Part shown: one piece after another, positions 54,000 through 63,403 of the stretch | Numbering within the stretch: position 1 is the first letter of the stretch | Layout: the number at the start of each line of letters is the position of its first letter | DNA from: Massilia sp. YIM B02763 | Lineage (GTDB): Bacteria > Pseudomonadota > Gammaproteobacteria > Burkholderiales > Burkholderiaceae_D | Reading direction: 5' to 3' | NCBI RefSeq assembly: GCF_030412015.1 | Contig: NZ_JASNRD010000001.1 | Coordinates: 62,001 to 126,000 of the forward strand | DNA length: 64,000 nt | Notes under the pieces: model-generated | What the model was told of the DNA's origin: nothing | What the model saw: the letters and a program-made list of their open reading frames with translations, nothing else | Database searches by the model: none | Program-made: the position numbers and the translations under genes

Positions 54000-54920
54000 T
54001 CAAACGGAACCGAGCCGCTGTTCCTTGCGATACATGCGGCATTCGGCGGCCAGCGCCAGCAGGTTCGGGTCGCGCTCGCGGCTGCGCGGGAACAACAGCG
54101 TGATCGCCTGGCGCGAGGCGTAGCGGGCGTCGAGCGGGATCAGGTCGACGCGCGTGGAAAATTCGGCAATCCGGCCGGGCAGCAGGCTGTAGCCCATGCC
54201 GCCACCCACGAGGTTAATGAGCGAAAAGATATCGCTGACGCGCATGATCGTCTCCGGCACGTAGCCGGCCTGGCGGAATGCGTGGTCGAAGCTGTCCGAC
54301 GTCACGAAGCCGTCGTTCAGGGTAATGAACTTTTCTCCCTTCAGGTCGCGCAGGTCGGCATGTGCCCTCCCCGCATACGGCGAGCCGAGCGGCGCCGCCA
54401 GGTGCACCTCGTCCTCGAACAGCGGGACCGACAGCAGCTGCGGATCGTCGAGCGGCGCCTGCAGGCCGATCACGATGGCATCCAGGCGGCCGTCGTCCAT
54501 GCTGCGCAGCAGTTGCTGGTTCGACCCCAGCGTCAGGTCGATCTGCAGCTCGGGCCGGCGCAGCTTCAGTCCCATCAGCAGCTGCGGGATGCAGCGCAGC
54601 GTCAGCGAATACAGCGAGCCGATCTTGAGCCGGTTGGCGTTCAGGCCCGCCAGGTCGCGCACCTTGCGCACGCCCTCTTCCGTCTCGCTGACGGCACGCT
54701 GGGCATGCTTGGCGAATGCGTAGGCGGCCGGCAGCGGCGCCAGGTTGCGGCCCTCGCGCCGGAACAGCGGACAGCGCAGGCCCTGCTCCAGGGAGTGCAG
54801 CGCGCGATGGATACTGACTGTCGATTGTCCCAGCTCGTCCGACACCCTGGCCAGGCTGTTCAGGCGCATGAAGGCCAGGAAAACTTCTAGTTTCTTTAAC
54901 GTAATTTCTTCATCGATCAT
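54000..54920 (-). CDS. mdcR: LysR-type malonate utilisation regulator MdcR
   Basis: 306 residues from ATG 54920 (GAGG 6 nt upstream). The N-terminus MIDEEITLKKLEVFLAFMRL, then NSLARVSDELGQSTVSIHRA and LHSLEQGLRCPLF, is distinctive for MdcR, with a LysR effector domain after residue 90. It is divergent from mdcA, the usual arrangement; it should activate the mdc operon when malonate is present and repress itself. The intergenic space 54921-55061 must hold the shared operators. Confidence 0.9.
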   Translation of the reverse strand: MIDEEITLKKLEVFLAFMRLNSLARVSDELGQSTVSIHRALHSLEQGLRCPLFRREGRNLAPLPAAYAFAKHAQRAVSETEEGVRKVRDLAGLNANRLKIGSLYSLTLRCIPQLLMGLKLRRPELQIDLTLGSNQQLLRSMDDGRLDAIVIGLQAPLDDPQLLSVPLFEDEVHLAAPLGSPYAGRAHADLRDLKGEKFITLNDGFVTSDSFDHAFRQAGYVPETIMRVSDIFSLINLVGGGMGYSLLPGRIAEFSTRVDLIPLDARYASRQAITLLFPRSRERDPNLLALAAECRMYRKEQRLGSV

Positions 54921-55000
54921 GACGGCCTCAATCGCCTCCCTCATTCGGAAAGGATACTCCAATCGTTAACCTGGGAGTAAACGTTCGCCGGCGGGGTTGA

Positions 55001-55029
55001 TTGAAGCATTGTGTCTTGCTTCCTATGCT
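55001..55029 (+). promoter_or_regulatory. Likely promoter of the mdc operon
   Basis: TTGAAG (55001-55006), a 17-bp spacer and TATGCT (55024-55029) give a modest sigma-70 promoter 32 bp before mdcA, as expected for a LysR-activated gene. Confidence 0.5.
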
Positions 55030-55061
55030 GGGTGCAACGGTTTCGATAACAAGGAGACACT

Positions 55062-56723
55062 ATGGATACGACGATGTCCGCGCCGCGCCGGTGGGACACG
55101 CGGCGCCAGGAGAAGCGCCGCCGCCTGGACGCCGTGCGCCACCTGGCCGACGGTCCCGTGCTGCGCAGCGACCGCCTGGTCGAGGCGCTGGAATCCCTCG
55201 TCGTCAGCGGCGACCGCGTCGTCCTGGAGGGGAACAACCAGAAGCAGGCCGACTTCCTGGCCCGCGCCCTCGTGCAGGTCGACCCCGGCCGCCTGAATCG
55301 ACTGCACATGATCATGCCGAGCGTGAGCCTGCCCGAACACCTCGACCTGTTCGAGCGCGGCATCGCCAGCAAGCTCGATTTCGCCTACGCCGGCGCCCAG
55401 AGCCTGCGCATCTCCCAGTTCCTGCAGGAGGGCTCGCTCCAGGTCGGCGCCCTGCACACCTATATCGAACTGTATGCGCGCCTGTACGTGGACCTGGCGC
55501 CGAACGTCGTCATGGTGGCCGGCTACAAGGCCGACCGCGACGGCAATCTGTACACGGGCCCCAGCACCGAGGACACGCCGGCCCTCGTCGAAGCGGCCGC
55601 CTTCCGCGACGGCATCGTGATCGCCCAGGTCAACGAGATCGTCGATGATCCGAAGGACCTGCCGCGCGTGGACGTGCCGGGCTCATGGATCGACTTCGTG
55701 GTGCAGTCCGACAAGCCCTTCTACATCGAACCGCTGTTCACGCGCGACCCGCGCCTGATCAAGCCCGTGCACATCCTGATGGCGATGATGGCGATCCGCG
55801 GCGTCTACGAGCGCCACCAGGTGCAGTCGCTGAACCACGGCATCGGCTTCAACACGGCCGCCATCGAGCTGCTGCTGCCGACCTACGGCGAGCAGCTGGG
55901 CCTGAAGGGCAAGATCTGCCGCAACTGGACGCTGAACCCCCACCCCACGATGATCCCCGCGATCGAATCGGGCTGGGTCGAGAGCATCCACTGCTTCGGC
56001 GCCGAGCTGGGCATGGAAGCCTACACGGCGGCGCGCCCGGACATCTTCTTCACGGGCCGCGACGGCTCCATGCGCTCGAACCGCGCATTCTGCCAGCTGG
56101 CCGGCCAGTATGCCGTCGACCTGTTCATCGGCGCGACGCTGCAGATGGACGGCCTGGGCAACTCGTCCACCGTCACCCACGGCCGCCTGACGGGCTTCGG
56201 CGGGGCGCCGAACATGGGCCACGACCCGCACGGCCGCCGCCACGCCACGCCGGCCTGGCTCGACCTCGTCGAGACCGACGATCCGCTCGCGCGCGGCAAG
56301 AAGCTCGTCGTGCAGATGGTCGAGACCTTCCAGGACGGCACGGCGCCGACCATCGTCGAATCGCTCGACGCCGTGGAAGTCGGCAAGGCATCGGGCATGC
56401 CGCTCGCGCCCGTGATGATCTACGGCGACGACGTGACCCACGTGCTGACCGAGGAAGGCATCGCCTACCTGTACAAGGCGCGTTCGCTGGAAGAGCGCAA
56501 GGCGATGCTGGCGGCGGTGGCCGGGGTGACGCCCATCGGCATGCGCCACGACCCGAAGCAGACGGCCCGCATGCGCGAACAGGGCCTGATCGCGCTGCCC
56601 GAGGACATGGGCGTGCAGCGGGCCCAGGCCACGCGCTCGCTGCTGGCGGCAAAAAGCATCGCCGAGCTGGTCGACTGGTCCGGCGGCCTGTACGACCCGC
56701 CGGCCAAGTTCAGGAGCTGGTAA
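55062..56723 (+). CDS. mdcA: Malonate decarboxylase subunit alpha (acetyl-S-ACP:malonate ACP transferase)
   Basis: 553 residues, the family length. It swaps acetate for malonate on the phosphoribosyl-dephospho-CoA arm of MdcC. Typical segments are RLDAVRHLADGPVLRSDRLV near 17, NPHPTMIPAIESGWVESIHC near 290 and GRLTGFGGAPNMGHDPHGRR near 385. GGAG lies before the ATG. It is the first gene of mdcABCDE-madLM-mdcGH; its TAA overlaps the mdcB start. Confidence 0.96.
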   Translation: MDTTMSAPRRWDTRRQEKRRRLDAVRHLADGPVLRSDRLVEALESLVVSGDRVVLEGNNQKQADFLARALVQVDPGRLNRLHMIMPSVSLPEHLDLFERGIASKLDFAYAGAQSLRISQFLQEGSLQVGALHTYIELYARLYVDLAPNVVMVAGYKADRDGNLYTGPSTEDTPALVEAAAFRDGIVIAQVNEIVDDPKDLPRVDVPGSWIDFVVQSDKPFYIEPLFTRDPRLIKPVHILMAMMAIRGVYERHQVQSLNHGIGFNTAAIELLLPTYGEQLGLKGKICRNWTLNPHPTMIPAIESGWVESIHCFGAELGMEAYTAARPDIFFTGRDGSMRSNRAFCQLAGQYAVDLFIGATLQMDGLGNSSTVTHGRLTGFGGAPNMGHDPHGRRHATPAWLDLVETDDPLARGKKLVVQMVETFQDGTAPTIVESLDAVEVGKASGMPLAPVMIYGDDVTHVLTEEGIAYLYKARSLEERKAMLAAVAGVTPIGMRHDPKQTARMREQGLIALPEDMGVQRAQATRSLLAAKSIAELVDWSGGLYDPPAKFRSW

Positions 56724-57637
56724 TGACGGCGCTGACTCCCGATCCCCTGATTCCCGACGGCGCGACCGCAAGCGCGAATGCAAACGCGGCCGCGGACAGC
56801 CTGCTGGCCCACGTGGCGGCGGACGCGCTGGCCCTGAACGCCGTCCAGTCCCTCGTCGACGAAGCCATGCTCACGCCCAAGCCGGGCCTGGTCGACATGC
56901 GCGGCAGCGGCGCCCACCACGACCTGAGCTGGCCTCTGATGTGCGCCTCGGCCTGGGCGCTGCGTCCCGCGTTCACGGGCATGGCGCTGGCCGGAAGGAC
57001 GCTGGCCAGCCAGGATGCGCTGCTGCGCCGGCGCATCGGCGCCATCGGCCGCGAGGCGGAAGCCGCGATGCTGGCGGCGACGGGCGGCGTGAACACGCAC
57101 CGCGGCGCGATCTGGGCGCTGGGCCTGCTGGTGACGGCCGCCGCCGGCATCGAGGGCGCCTACGACGCCGGCGCCATCGCCGCCCGTGCCGGCCTGCTGG
57201 CCCGCATCGACGACCCGCTGGCACCGCGCAACACGGGCAACAAGGGCGAGCGAGCCTGCCGCGAACACGGTGTGGGCGGGGCCCGCGGCCAGGCCCGCGC
57301 CGGCTTCCCGCAAGTGGTCGAGCATGCGCTGCCGGCGCTACGCGGCGCGCGCGCGCGCGGCGATACCGAGGCGCAGGCCCGCGTGAACGCCCTGCTGGCC
57401 GTGATGGCGACACTCGACGACACCTGCCTGCTGGCGCGCGGCGGCCGGGCGGCCCTGCAGGCCACGCAGGACGGCGCGCGGCGCGTGCTGGACGCGGGCG
57501 GCATGGCCACGCCCGACGGCCGGCACCTGCTGGCCGCGCTGGAAGCGCAGATGGCGGCGCAGCACGTGTCGCCCGGCGGCGCCGCCGACCTGCTCGCGGC
57601 CGCGCTGCTGCTGGACCGGCTCGAGGGCCGGAGGTAG
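56723..57637 (+). CDS. mdcB: Triphosphoribosyl-dephospho-CoA synthase
   Basis: 304 residues of the CitG/MdcB family, which makes the prosthetic-group precursor from ATP and dephospho-CoA. Motifs: EAMLTPKPGLVDMRGSGAHH near 48, LAATGGVNTHRGAIWALGLL near 113, DPLAPRNTGNKGE near 165 and LDDTCLLARGG near 232. The ATG overlaps the mdcA stop (TAATG). About 20 extra residues precede the domain. Confidence 0.93.
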   Translation: MTALTPDPLIPDGATASANANAAADSLLAHVAADALALNAVQSLVDEAMLTPKPGLVDMRGSGAHHDLSWPLMCASAWALRPAFTGMALAGRTLASQDALLRRRIGAIGREAEAAMLAATGGVNTHRGAIWALGLLVTAAAGIEGAYDAGAIAARAGLLARIDDPLAPRNTGNKGERACREHGVGGARGQARAGFPQVVEHALPALRGARARGDTEAQARVNALLAVMATLDDTCLLARGGRAALQATQDGARRVLDAGGMATPDGRHLLAALEAQMAAQHVSPGGAADLLAAALLLDRLEGRR

Positions 57638-57680
57638 CGCACATGCGCGGCCGACCAACAACAATGGAGACCAACTGATC

Positions 57681-57998
57681 ATGGAAAAACTGGAATTCGA
57701 GTTCGGCGCGGGCCAGCCTGCGCCCGGACGCACCGTCAGCGGCGTCGTCAGCTCGGGCGACCTGGAGGTGCTGCTGGAGCCCGCGGGCGCCGGCCGGACC
57801 ACGGTCGCCGTGCAGACCTCGGTGGACGGCTACGGCGCCACCTGGACCGCGCTGCTGGAACGCGTGTTCGGCGCCGGCCAGCTCCCCGCCGCGCGCATCG
57901 AGATCAACGACAACGGCGCCACGCCGGGCGTGGTGCGCATGCGCATCGAGCAGGCGTACGAGCAGGTAACCATGCAAGCCAAGGGAGGACAGCCATGA
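57681..57998 (+). CDS. mdcC: Malonate decarboxylase acyl carrier protein, delta subunit
   Basis: 105 residues. S25 in VVSSGDLEVLLE is the expected attachment site of 2'-(5''-phosphoribosyl)-3'-dephospho-CoA, matching the Ser25 position of known MdcC. It carries the acetyl/malonyl thioester between MdcA and MdcD/E. A GGAG lies 12 nt before the ATG, and its stop overlaps the mdcD start by 4 nt. Confidence 0.94.
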   Translation: MEKLEFEFGAGQPAPGRTVSGVVSSGDLEVLLEPAGAGRTTVAVQTSVDGYGATWTALLERVFGAGQLPAARIEINDNGATPGVVRMRIEQAYEQVTMQAKGGQP

Positions 57999-58843
57999 GC
58001 ATCGAAGCCCTGCTCCAGCGCGACAGTTTCATCGAGCGCGGCGCCCGCAGCCGCGCCCAGGCGCTGCTCGACCCCGGCACCTTCCGCGAACTGGTCGGTC
58101 CGTTCGAGCGCATCACCTCGCCCTGGCTCGCCATGCAACACCTCGTGACGCAGGCCGACGACGGCGTCGTCGTCGCGAAAGGAAAGCTGGACAGCCAGCC
58201 CACGGTGGTGCTGGCGATCGAAGGCGCCTTCCAGGGCGGCAGCATGGGCGAAGTGGGCGGCGCCAAGATCGCCGGCGCGCTGGAACTGGCGGCGCGCGAC
58301 AACCGCAACGGCATCCCGACGCAGGCCGTGATCCTGTTCGAGACGGGCGGCGTGCGCCTGCAGGAAGCGAACCTGGGCCTGGCCGCCATCGCGGAGATCC
58401 AGTCGGCCATCGTCGACCTGCGCCGCTATCGACCGGTGGTCGGTGTCAGTGCCGGTACCGTCGGTTGTTATGGTGGCATGTCGATCGCCGCCGGCTTATG
58501 CTCCTATCTTGTATTGACGAGGGAGGCGCGCCTGGGCCTGAACGGGCCGCAGGTGATCGAGCAGGAAGCGGGCGTGGCGGAGTTCGACGCGCGCCAGCGT
58601 TCCCTGATCTGGGGCCTGACGGGCGGCGAGCAGCGCGCCGCCGCCCACCTCGCGGACCTGTGCGTGGCCGACGATACGCGCGAAGTGCGCGACGCCGTCG
58701 CCGGCCTGTTCGCGCGCGGCGTGCCGGCCGTGCACCGCAGCGAGCGCATCGACGATTTTCTTGCCTGCCTGGAGCGCGTCGACACGAGCTCCCAGCCCAC
58801 GCCGGCGCAAGCCCGCGACCTGTTTGCGAAAGGACTCGAATGA
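57995..58843 (+). CDS. mdcD: Malonate decarboxylase subunit beta
   Basis: 282 residues of the carboxyltransferase/crotonase-like fold. The oxyanion-loop region AFQGGSMGEVGGAKIAGALELA and VSAGTVGCYGGMSIAAG are typical of MdcD, which with MdcE decarboxylates malonyl-S-ACP. GGGAGG precedes the ATG. It overlaps mdcC and mdcE by 4 nt at each end. Confidence 0.95.
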   Translation: MSIEALLQRDSFIERGARSRAQALLDPGTFRELVGPFERITSPWLAMQHLVTQADDGVVVAKGKLDSQPTVVLAIEGAFQGGSMGEVGGAKIAGALELAARDNRNGIPTQAVILFETGGVRLQEANLGLAAIAEIQSAIVDLRRYRPVVGVSAGTVGCYGGMSIAAGLCSYLVLTREARLGLNGPQVIEQEAGVAEFDARQRSLIWGLTGGEQRAAAHLADLCVADDTREVRDAVAGLFARGVPAVHRSERIDDFLACLERVDTSSQPTPAQARDLFAKGLE

Positions 58844-59691
58844 TGGACGCAACGACCAACACGAATGCGAACCACGACGGCAAGCGCGCCTCGCGCGGCG
58901 CCATGTGGCTGCGCCTGCTGACCGGCGGCGCCCAGCCGTCCCACGACTGGGCCGCCGTCAAGGCCGTCGACGCCATCCTGGCCGGCCAGGACGCGCGCTA
59001 CATCGCCGTCGTGCCGGACCCGGACAACCGATTCCCGCGCGCCCGCAACGGCGAGGTGGGCCTCGTCGAAGGCTGGCAGCTGGCCCGCGCCGTCCAGGAA
59101 GTCGTGCAACTGGACCGCGGCGCCGCCGTCAAGCGCCCCATCGTGGCGATCGTCGACGTGCCCAGCCAGGCCTACGGGCGGCGCGAGGAAGCGTTCGGCA
59201 TTCACCAGGCGCTGGCCGGCGCGGCCGGCGCCTATGCCCAGGCGCGCCAGGCCGGCCACCCCGTCATCGGCCTCGTCGTCGGCCTGGCCATGTCCGGCGC
59301 CTTCCTCGCGCACGGCTACCAGGCCAACCGCCTGATCGCCCTGGACGACCCGAACGTGCAGGTACACGCAATGGGCAAGGCCTCGGCCGCCCGCGTGACC
59401 CTGCGCTCCGTCGAGGCGCTGGAAAGGCTGGCGGCCAGCGTGCCGCCGATGGCCTACGACGTCCAGAGCTTCGCTTCGCTGGGCATCCTGTGGAAGATCC
59501 TGCAGCTGACCAACCTGGCGCTGCCTGACGAGCAGGACCTGGCCCTCGTGCACGGCGCGCTGGAGGCGGCCCTGGCCGACATCCTGGACGACCCGGCGCG
59601 CGACCTGTCCGGCCGCCTGCAGGGCCGCCACCGCCAGGCGTCGCGCCGCGTGCGCAAACTGCTGCAGTCCGAATGGGAGGCCGCCCACTGA
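58840..59691 (+). CDS. mdcE: Malonate decarboxylase subunit gamma
   Basis: 283 residues (ATG 58840, or 58843 immediately after). It shares the crotonase-like fold with MdcD and completes the decarboxylase core: RPIVAIVDVPSQAYGRREEAFGI and GLVVGLAMSGAFLAHGYQANRL are characteristic. The first 20 residues are polar and not conserved. A 114-bp gap separates it from madL. Confidence 0.94.
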   Translation: MMDATTNTNANHDGKRASRGAMWLRLLTGGAQPSHDWAAVKAVDAILAGQDARYIAVVPDPDNRFPRARNGEVGLVEGWQLARAVQEVVQLDRGAAVKRPIVAIVDVPSQAYGRREEAFGIHQALAGAAGAYAQARQAGHPVIGLVVGLAMSGAFLAHGYQANRLIALDDPNVQVHAMGKASAARVTLRSVEALERLAASVPPMAYDVQSFASLGILWKILQLTNLALPDEQDLALVHGALEAALADILDDPARDLSGRLQGRHRQASRRVRKLLQSEWEAAH

Positions 59692-59805
59692 CCAGACCCT
59701 GACCCGACGCGGAAGCTGCCGACGCCGCACGAACCAAGACACCAGAAGCACGCGGCGCGGCCTGCCAAATTTTTTCGGAAAGTTGGACACATAGAGGAGA
59801 CAGCC

Positions 59806-60216
59806 ATGATTATCTATGGAACCGCATTACTCGCAGTTTGCCACCTGCTCGGGATCTTCCTGGGCGACCTGCTGGGCGCCCTGCTCGGCGCCAAGACCAA
59901 CGTCGGCGGCGTGGGCATCGCCATGATCCTGCTGATCTGCGCCCGCCTGTGGATGCACAAGCGGGGCCTGATGCCGCCGCAGACCGAGATGGGCGTGGGC
60001 TTCTGGGGCGCGATGTACATCCCCGTCGTCGTCGCCATGGCCGCGCAGCAGAACGTCGTCTCGGCGCTGCGCGGCGGCCCGGTGGCGCTGCTGGCCGCCC
60101 TCGGCACCGTGCTCGTATGCGCGCTGTGCATCAACCTGATCAACCGCAGCGAACGCAACGCGCCCGAATGGGAGCCGGAAGCGGACGCCAAACGCGGCCA
60201 ACCGCAATCGATCTGA
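59806..60216 (+). CDS. madL: Malonate transporter subunit MadL
   Basis: 136 residues, four hydrophobic segments, with the signature GIFLGDLLGALLGAKTNVGGVGIAM. It pairs with MadM to form the Na+-dependent malonate carrier of the inner membrane. GAGGAGA lies 6 nt before the ATG, and madM follows after 10 bp. The preceding 114-bp gap may hold an internal promoter, but none is obvious. Confidence 0.94.
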   Translation: MIIYGTALLAVCHLLGIFLGDLLGALLGAKTNVGGVGIAMILLICARLWMHKRGLMPPQTEMGVGFWGAMYIPVVVAMAAQQNVVSALRGGPVALLAALGTVLVCALCINLINRSERNAPEWEPEADAKRGQPQSI

Positions 60217-60226
60217 GGAGACCACC

Positions 60227-60991
60227 ATGCTCGACCTCCTGGAAAAAACCGCGAAACACAATGGCCTCGTGCTGGCCTTCGCCCTCGTCGGCCTGGTGAT
60301 GCTGGTGTCGATGTGGCTGTCCAAGCGCCTCACCATGGGCCGCGTGCACGGCTCCGCGATCGCCATCGTCATCGGCCTGATCCTCGCCTACTGGGGCGGC
60401 ATCCAGACCGGCGGCCAGAAAGGCCTGGCCGACCTGTCGCTGTTCGCCGGGGTGGGCCTGATGGGCGGCGCCATGCTGCGCGACTTCGCCATCGTCGCCA
60501 CCGCCTTCGAGGTGCAGGTCGTGGAAGCGCGCAAGGCCGGCTTCGTCGGCGCCGCCGCGCTGATGCTGGGCACCATCCTGCCCTTCATCGTGGGCGCCTG
60601 CGTCGCCTGGACCTTCGGCTACCGCGACGCCGTCAGCATCACGACCATCGGCGCCGGCGCCGTCACCTATATCGTCGGCCCCGTGACCGGTGCGGCGATC
60701 GGCGCCAGCTCCGAGATCATGGCCCTGTCCATCGCCACCGGCCTCGTGAAGGCGATCATGGTGATGGTCGGCACCCCGGCCGCGGCACGCTTCTTGCGCC
60801 TGCGCACCCCGCGCTCGGCGATGGTGTTCGGCGGCCTGGCCGGCACCGTCAGCGGCGTCTCGGCCGGCCTCGCGGCCACCGACCGCCGCCTGGTGCCGTA
60901 CGGCGCCCTCGTCGCCACCTTCCACACGGGCCTGGGCTGCCTGCTCGGCCCCTCGCTGCTGTTCTTCGCCACGCGCTCGCTGGTGGCATGA
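60227..60991 (+). CDS. madM: Malonate transporter subunit MadM
   Basis: 254 residues, about six or seven hydrophobic helices; IQTGGQKGLADLSLFAGVGL, MLRDFAIVATAFEV and GPVTGAAIGASSEIMALSIA are typical of MadM. It works with MadL. GAGGAG lies 6 nt before the ATG and the stop overlaps the mdcG start. Confidence 0.94.
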   Translation: MLDLLEKTAKHNGLVLAFALVGLVMLVSMWLSKRLTMGRVHGSAIAIVIGLILAYWGGIQTGGQKGLADLSLFAGVGLMGGAMLRDFAIVATAFEVQVVEARKAGFVGAAALMLGTILPFIVGACVAWTFGYRDAVSITTIGAGAVTYIVGPVTGAAIGASSEIMALSIATGLVKAIMVMVGTPAAARFLRLRTPRSAMVFGGLAGTVSGVSAGLAATDRRLVPYGALVATFHTGLGCLLGPSLLFFATRSLVA

Positions 60992-61605
60992 TGGACTGCT
61001 CGCCGCACGACCTCTTGTTCCTGCATGCGCCCGGCGCGTTCGAGACCGCGGGCGCGCGCCCGGACTGGCTCGGCGGCGCCTGGCTCGCCCGGGCGCCGCT
61101 GGTCGTGCGCAGGGAAGCGACGGCGGCCGGCCGCATTCCCGTCGGCGCGCGCGGCCCCCGGCGCAACCAGCGCCTCGCCGGCTACGTCGATGCCGCCGCG
61201 GTGCGGCAGCGCGTGACGCCGGAGATGCTCGCGCGGATGCAGCCTCCGCCAGGCTTGCCCTGCCTCGATGCACTGGCCGCCCTGGCGCCACGACTGGCGG
61301 CCCTGGGCCCGGCCTGGGGCCCGATCGGCGGCGTGGGCTTCCAGCTCGCCAGCGGCTTGCCCGTGCTGCGCGACACGAGCGACCTCGACCTGCTGGTGCG
61401 CGCGCCGCGCCCGTTGGACCCTGCCGTCGTCACGGCCCTGGGCGCCATGCAGCGCGATGCGGCCTGCCGCATCGACATCCAGGTCGACACGGGGGGCGGC
61501 GGCTTCGCGCTGGCCGAGTACGCGCGCGGCGGCCGCGTGATGCTGAAGACGGCGCGCGGGCCCGTGCTGCTGGACGATCCCTGGCAGCAGCCGGCGGCGG
61601 CATGA
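60988..61605 (+). CDS. mdcG: Phosphoribosyl-dephospho-CoA transferase
   Basis: 205 residues of the MdcG nucleotidyltransferase family, which attaches the prosthetic group to MdcC. The catalytic Asp pair is in RDTSDLDLLVRAP near 130. Other motifs are FETAGARPDWLGGAWLARAP and RIPVGARGPRRNQR. Two adjacent ATGs (60988, 60991) are possible starts. It overlaps both neighbours by 4 nt. Confidence 0.9.
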   Translation: MMDCSPHDLLFLHAPGAFETAGARPDWLGGAWLARAPLVVRREATAAGRIPVGARGPRRNQRLAGYVDAAAVRQRVTPEMLARMQPPPGLPCLDALAALAPRLAALGPAWGPIGGVGFQLASGLPVLRDTSDLDLLVRAPRPLDPAVVTALGAMQRDAACRIDIQVDTGGGGFALAEYARGGRVMLKTARGPVLLDDPWQQPAAA

Positions 61606-62534
61606 GCGTCCTGTTCACCTTCCCCGGCCAGGGCGCGCAAAAGCCGGGCATGCTGCATGCGCTGCCCGATCATCCGGAGACGGCGCGCACGCTGGCCGAC
61701 GCCTCCGAGGCGCTCGGCCGCGACGTGCTGGCCCTGGACACGGATACGGCGCTTGCGTCCACCGTGGCCGTGCAACTGTGCGTGCTGGTCGCCGGCGTCG
61801 CGATGGCGCGCGTGCTGGCGGCGCACGGCGCGCAGCCGCGGATGGTCGCAGGCCTGTCGATCGGCGCCTGGCCTGCCGCCGTGACGGCGGGCGTGCTCGG
61901 ATTCGCCGATGCCGTGCGCCTGGTCGCGCTGCGCGCCCGCCTGATGGAAGAAGCCTACCCGCGCGGCTACGGCATGACGGCCATCGGCGGACTCACCCGC
62001 CAGCAGCTGGAACCGCTGGTGGCACGCGTGCATGGCGCCGCCAGTCCCGTCTACCTCGCCAATCTGAACGCGGCGCGCCAGATCGTCATCGCCGGCAGCG
62101 ACGCCGCGATGGCGGCCGTGGCCCGGCTGGCCCTCGACCACGGCGCCCACCGCGCCGAGCGCCTGGCAGTCGCCGTGCCCTCCCATTGCGAATTGTTCGA
62201 CGCCCAGGCACGGGTGCTCGCCGACGCCGTCGGCGAGGTCGAGCTGGCGCGTCCGCGTCTCACCTACATCAGCAGCAGCGCGGCGCGCGCCCTGTTCGAC
62301 GGCCGCGCGATCGGCGCCGACCTGGCGGCGAACATGGCGCGGCCCGTGCTGTGGGCCGATACCGTGCGCCATGCCTGGGAACGCGGGGCGCGCCTGGCGC
62401 TCGAGATGCCGCCCGGCGCCGTCCTGACGCGCCTGGCCGAGACGGACTTCGCCGGCGGCGCCGCCATCGCGGCGGACGGACAGCGCGTCGACAGCCTGGT
62501 GGCGCTGGTCATGGAGGGCGTATCCGGCGGATGA
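61602..62534 (+). CDS. mdcH: Malonate decarboxylase malonyl-CoA:ACP transacylase (epsilon subunit)
   Basis: 310 residues, FabD-like. The nucleophile loop is GLSIGAWPAAV (Ser in the GxSxG motif), preceded by FTFPGQGAQKPGMLH; the active His is in PSHCELFD near 190. It loads malonate from malonyl-CoA onto MdcC to start the cycle. Last gene of the operon, overlapping mdcG by 4 nt. Confidence 0.94.
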   Translation: MSVLFTFPGQGAQKPGMLHALPDHPETARTLADASEALGRDVLALDTDTALASTVAVQLCVLVAGVAMARVLAAHGAQPRMVAGLSIGAWPAAVTAGVLGFADAVRLVALRARLMEEAYPRGYGMTAIGGLTRQQLEPLVARVHGAASPVYLANLNAARQIVIAGSDAAMAAVARLALDHGAHRAERLAVAVPSHCELFDAQARVLADAVGEVELARPRLTYISSSAARALFDGRAIGADLAANMARPVLWADTVRHAWERGARLALEMPPGAVLTRLAETDFAGGAAIAADGQRVDSLVALVMEGVSGG

Positions 62535-62538
62535 GCGG

Positions 62539-62557
62539 GGCGGCGAGAGGCGCCGCC
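62539..62557 (+). terminator. Possible terminator after mdcH
   Basis: A 7-bp all-GC stem (GGCGGCG at 62539-62545 with CGCCGCC at 62551-62557) and a 5-nt loop begin 5 bp after the stop and lie next to the end of the convergent FRG gene. Only TT follows. Confidence 0.4.
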
Positions 62558-62565
62558 TTGCCGGC

Positions 62566-63351
62566 CTAGCCGCGCTCGGAGCGATGCCCCGGCCACGTGA
62601 TCTCGAGCTCGTAGCCGATCGAGCGCGCCAGCCCATCCAGGTCGGGGAACAGCGTCGCGTGCGTGATGTTCATGCGGTACAGCGACAGCATCGCCTCGGC
62701 GCGCACGCTCGCCGGCAGCACGAACTTGCGCAGCAGGGGCGTGCCGCGCTCGTACTGCGTGATGATTTCGTCCAGCGGCTTGTCCAGCACGCCCGGCACG
62801 ACGAAGGTGCCCGATTGCGCCACCAGGCGCCGGTCCATCTCCTCCGGTTCGCCGACCCAGATGATGTCCTTGCTGTTGACGGCGAAATGGCGCTCGAAGT
62901 TGCCGCGCACGCGCGGATCGATCGCCTCGCGCCGCAGCGTCACGTCGTGGCGCGGGGCCGCGCTCCACAGCGTCGGCGTGTCCAGCGCGAACACGGCGGC
63001 GCTGCAGTTCGTGTTGTTCAGGGCGAAAAAGGCCGCCACGAACGGCGACTTGGTGAAATCGATCATGCGGGTCGGCGCGCCGTGGTGCTGCATCAGCGCC
63101 AGGCAGCGGATGTCGTCGACCAGCACGTTCGCATCGGCCAGGTAGACGTGGGCCTTGCGCCGGAAGATGCGCAGCGCGCGCTCCTCGCGCTGGCGCCACG
63201 ACGCCCTGTCCGGCACGAAGCTGTGCAGGTAGCGCGACAAGGCGCTCATCAAGTCCCACCCGGCGTCCGGCAGGCCGCGGAAGGCCCAGCCGTCGCATTC
63301 CGAGGTCAGGGCGACGAATTCGTTCCAGCTTTTGACGTGTACGATGTCCAT
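62566..63351 (-). CDS. FRG domain-containing protein
   Basis: 261 residues from ATG 63351. The FRG domain is evident: WAFRGLPDAGWDLMSALSRY at the start, LMQHHGAPTRMIDFTKSPFV near 105 and a C-terminal LDGLARSIGYELE. FRG proteins occur in phage-defence and signalling contexts but the domain has no proven single activity. No defence partner is adjacent; it converges on mdcH and lies downstream of rof. The function is open. Confidence 0.83.
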   Translation of the reverse strand: MDIVHVKSWNEFVALTSECDGWAFRGLPDAGWDLMSALSRYLHSFVPDRASWRQREERALRIFRRKAHVYLADANVLVDDIRCLALMQHHGAPTRMIDFTKSPFVAAFFALNNTNCSAAVFALDTPTLWSAAPRHDVTLRREAIDPRVRGNFERHFAVNSKDIIWVGEPEEMDRRLVAQSGTFVVPGVLDKPLDEIITQYERGTPLLRKFVLPASVRAEAMLSLYRMNITHATLFPDLDGLARSIGYELEITWPGHRSERG

Positions 63352-63403
63352 GGCACGGCGATTGGCTGCGGTGGAAAATGCTCTCACACGGGGCCGGCGC
63401 CCG

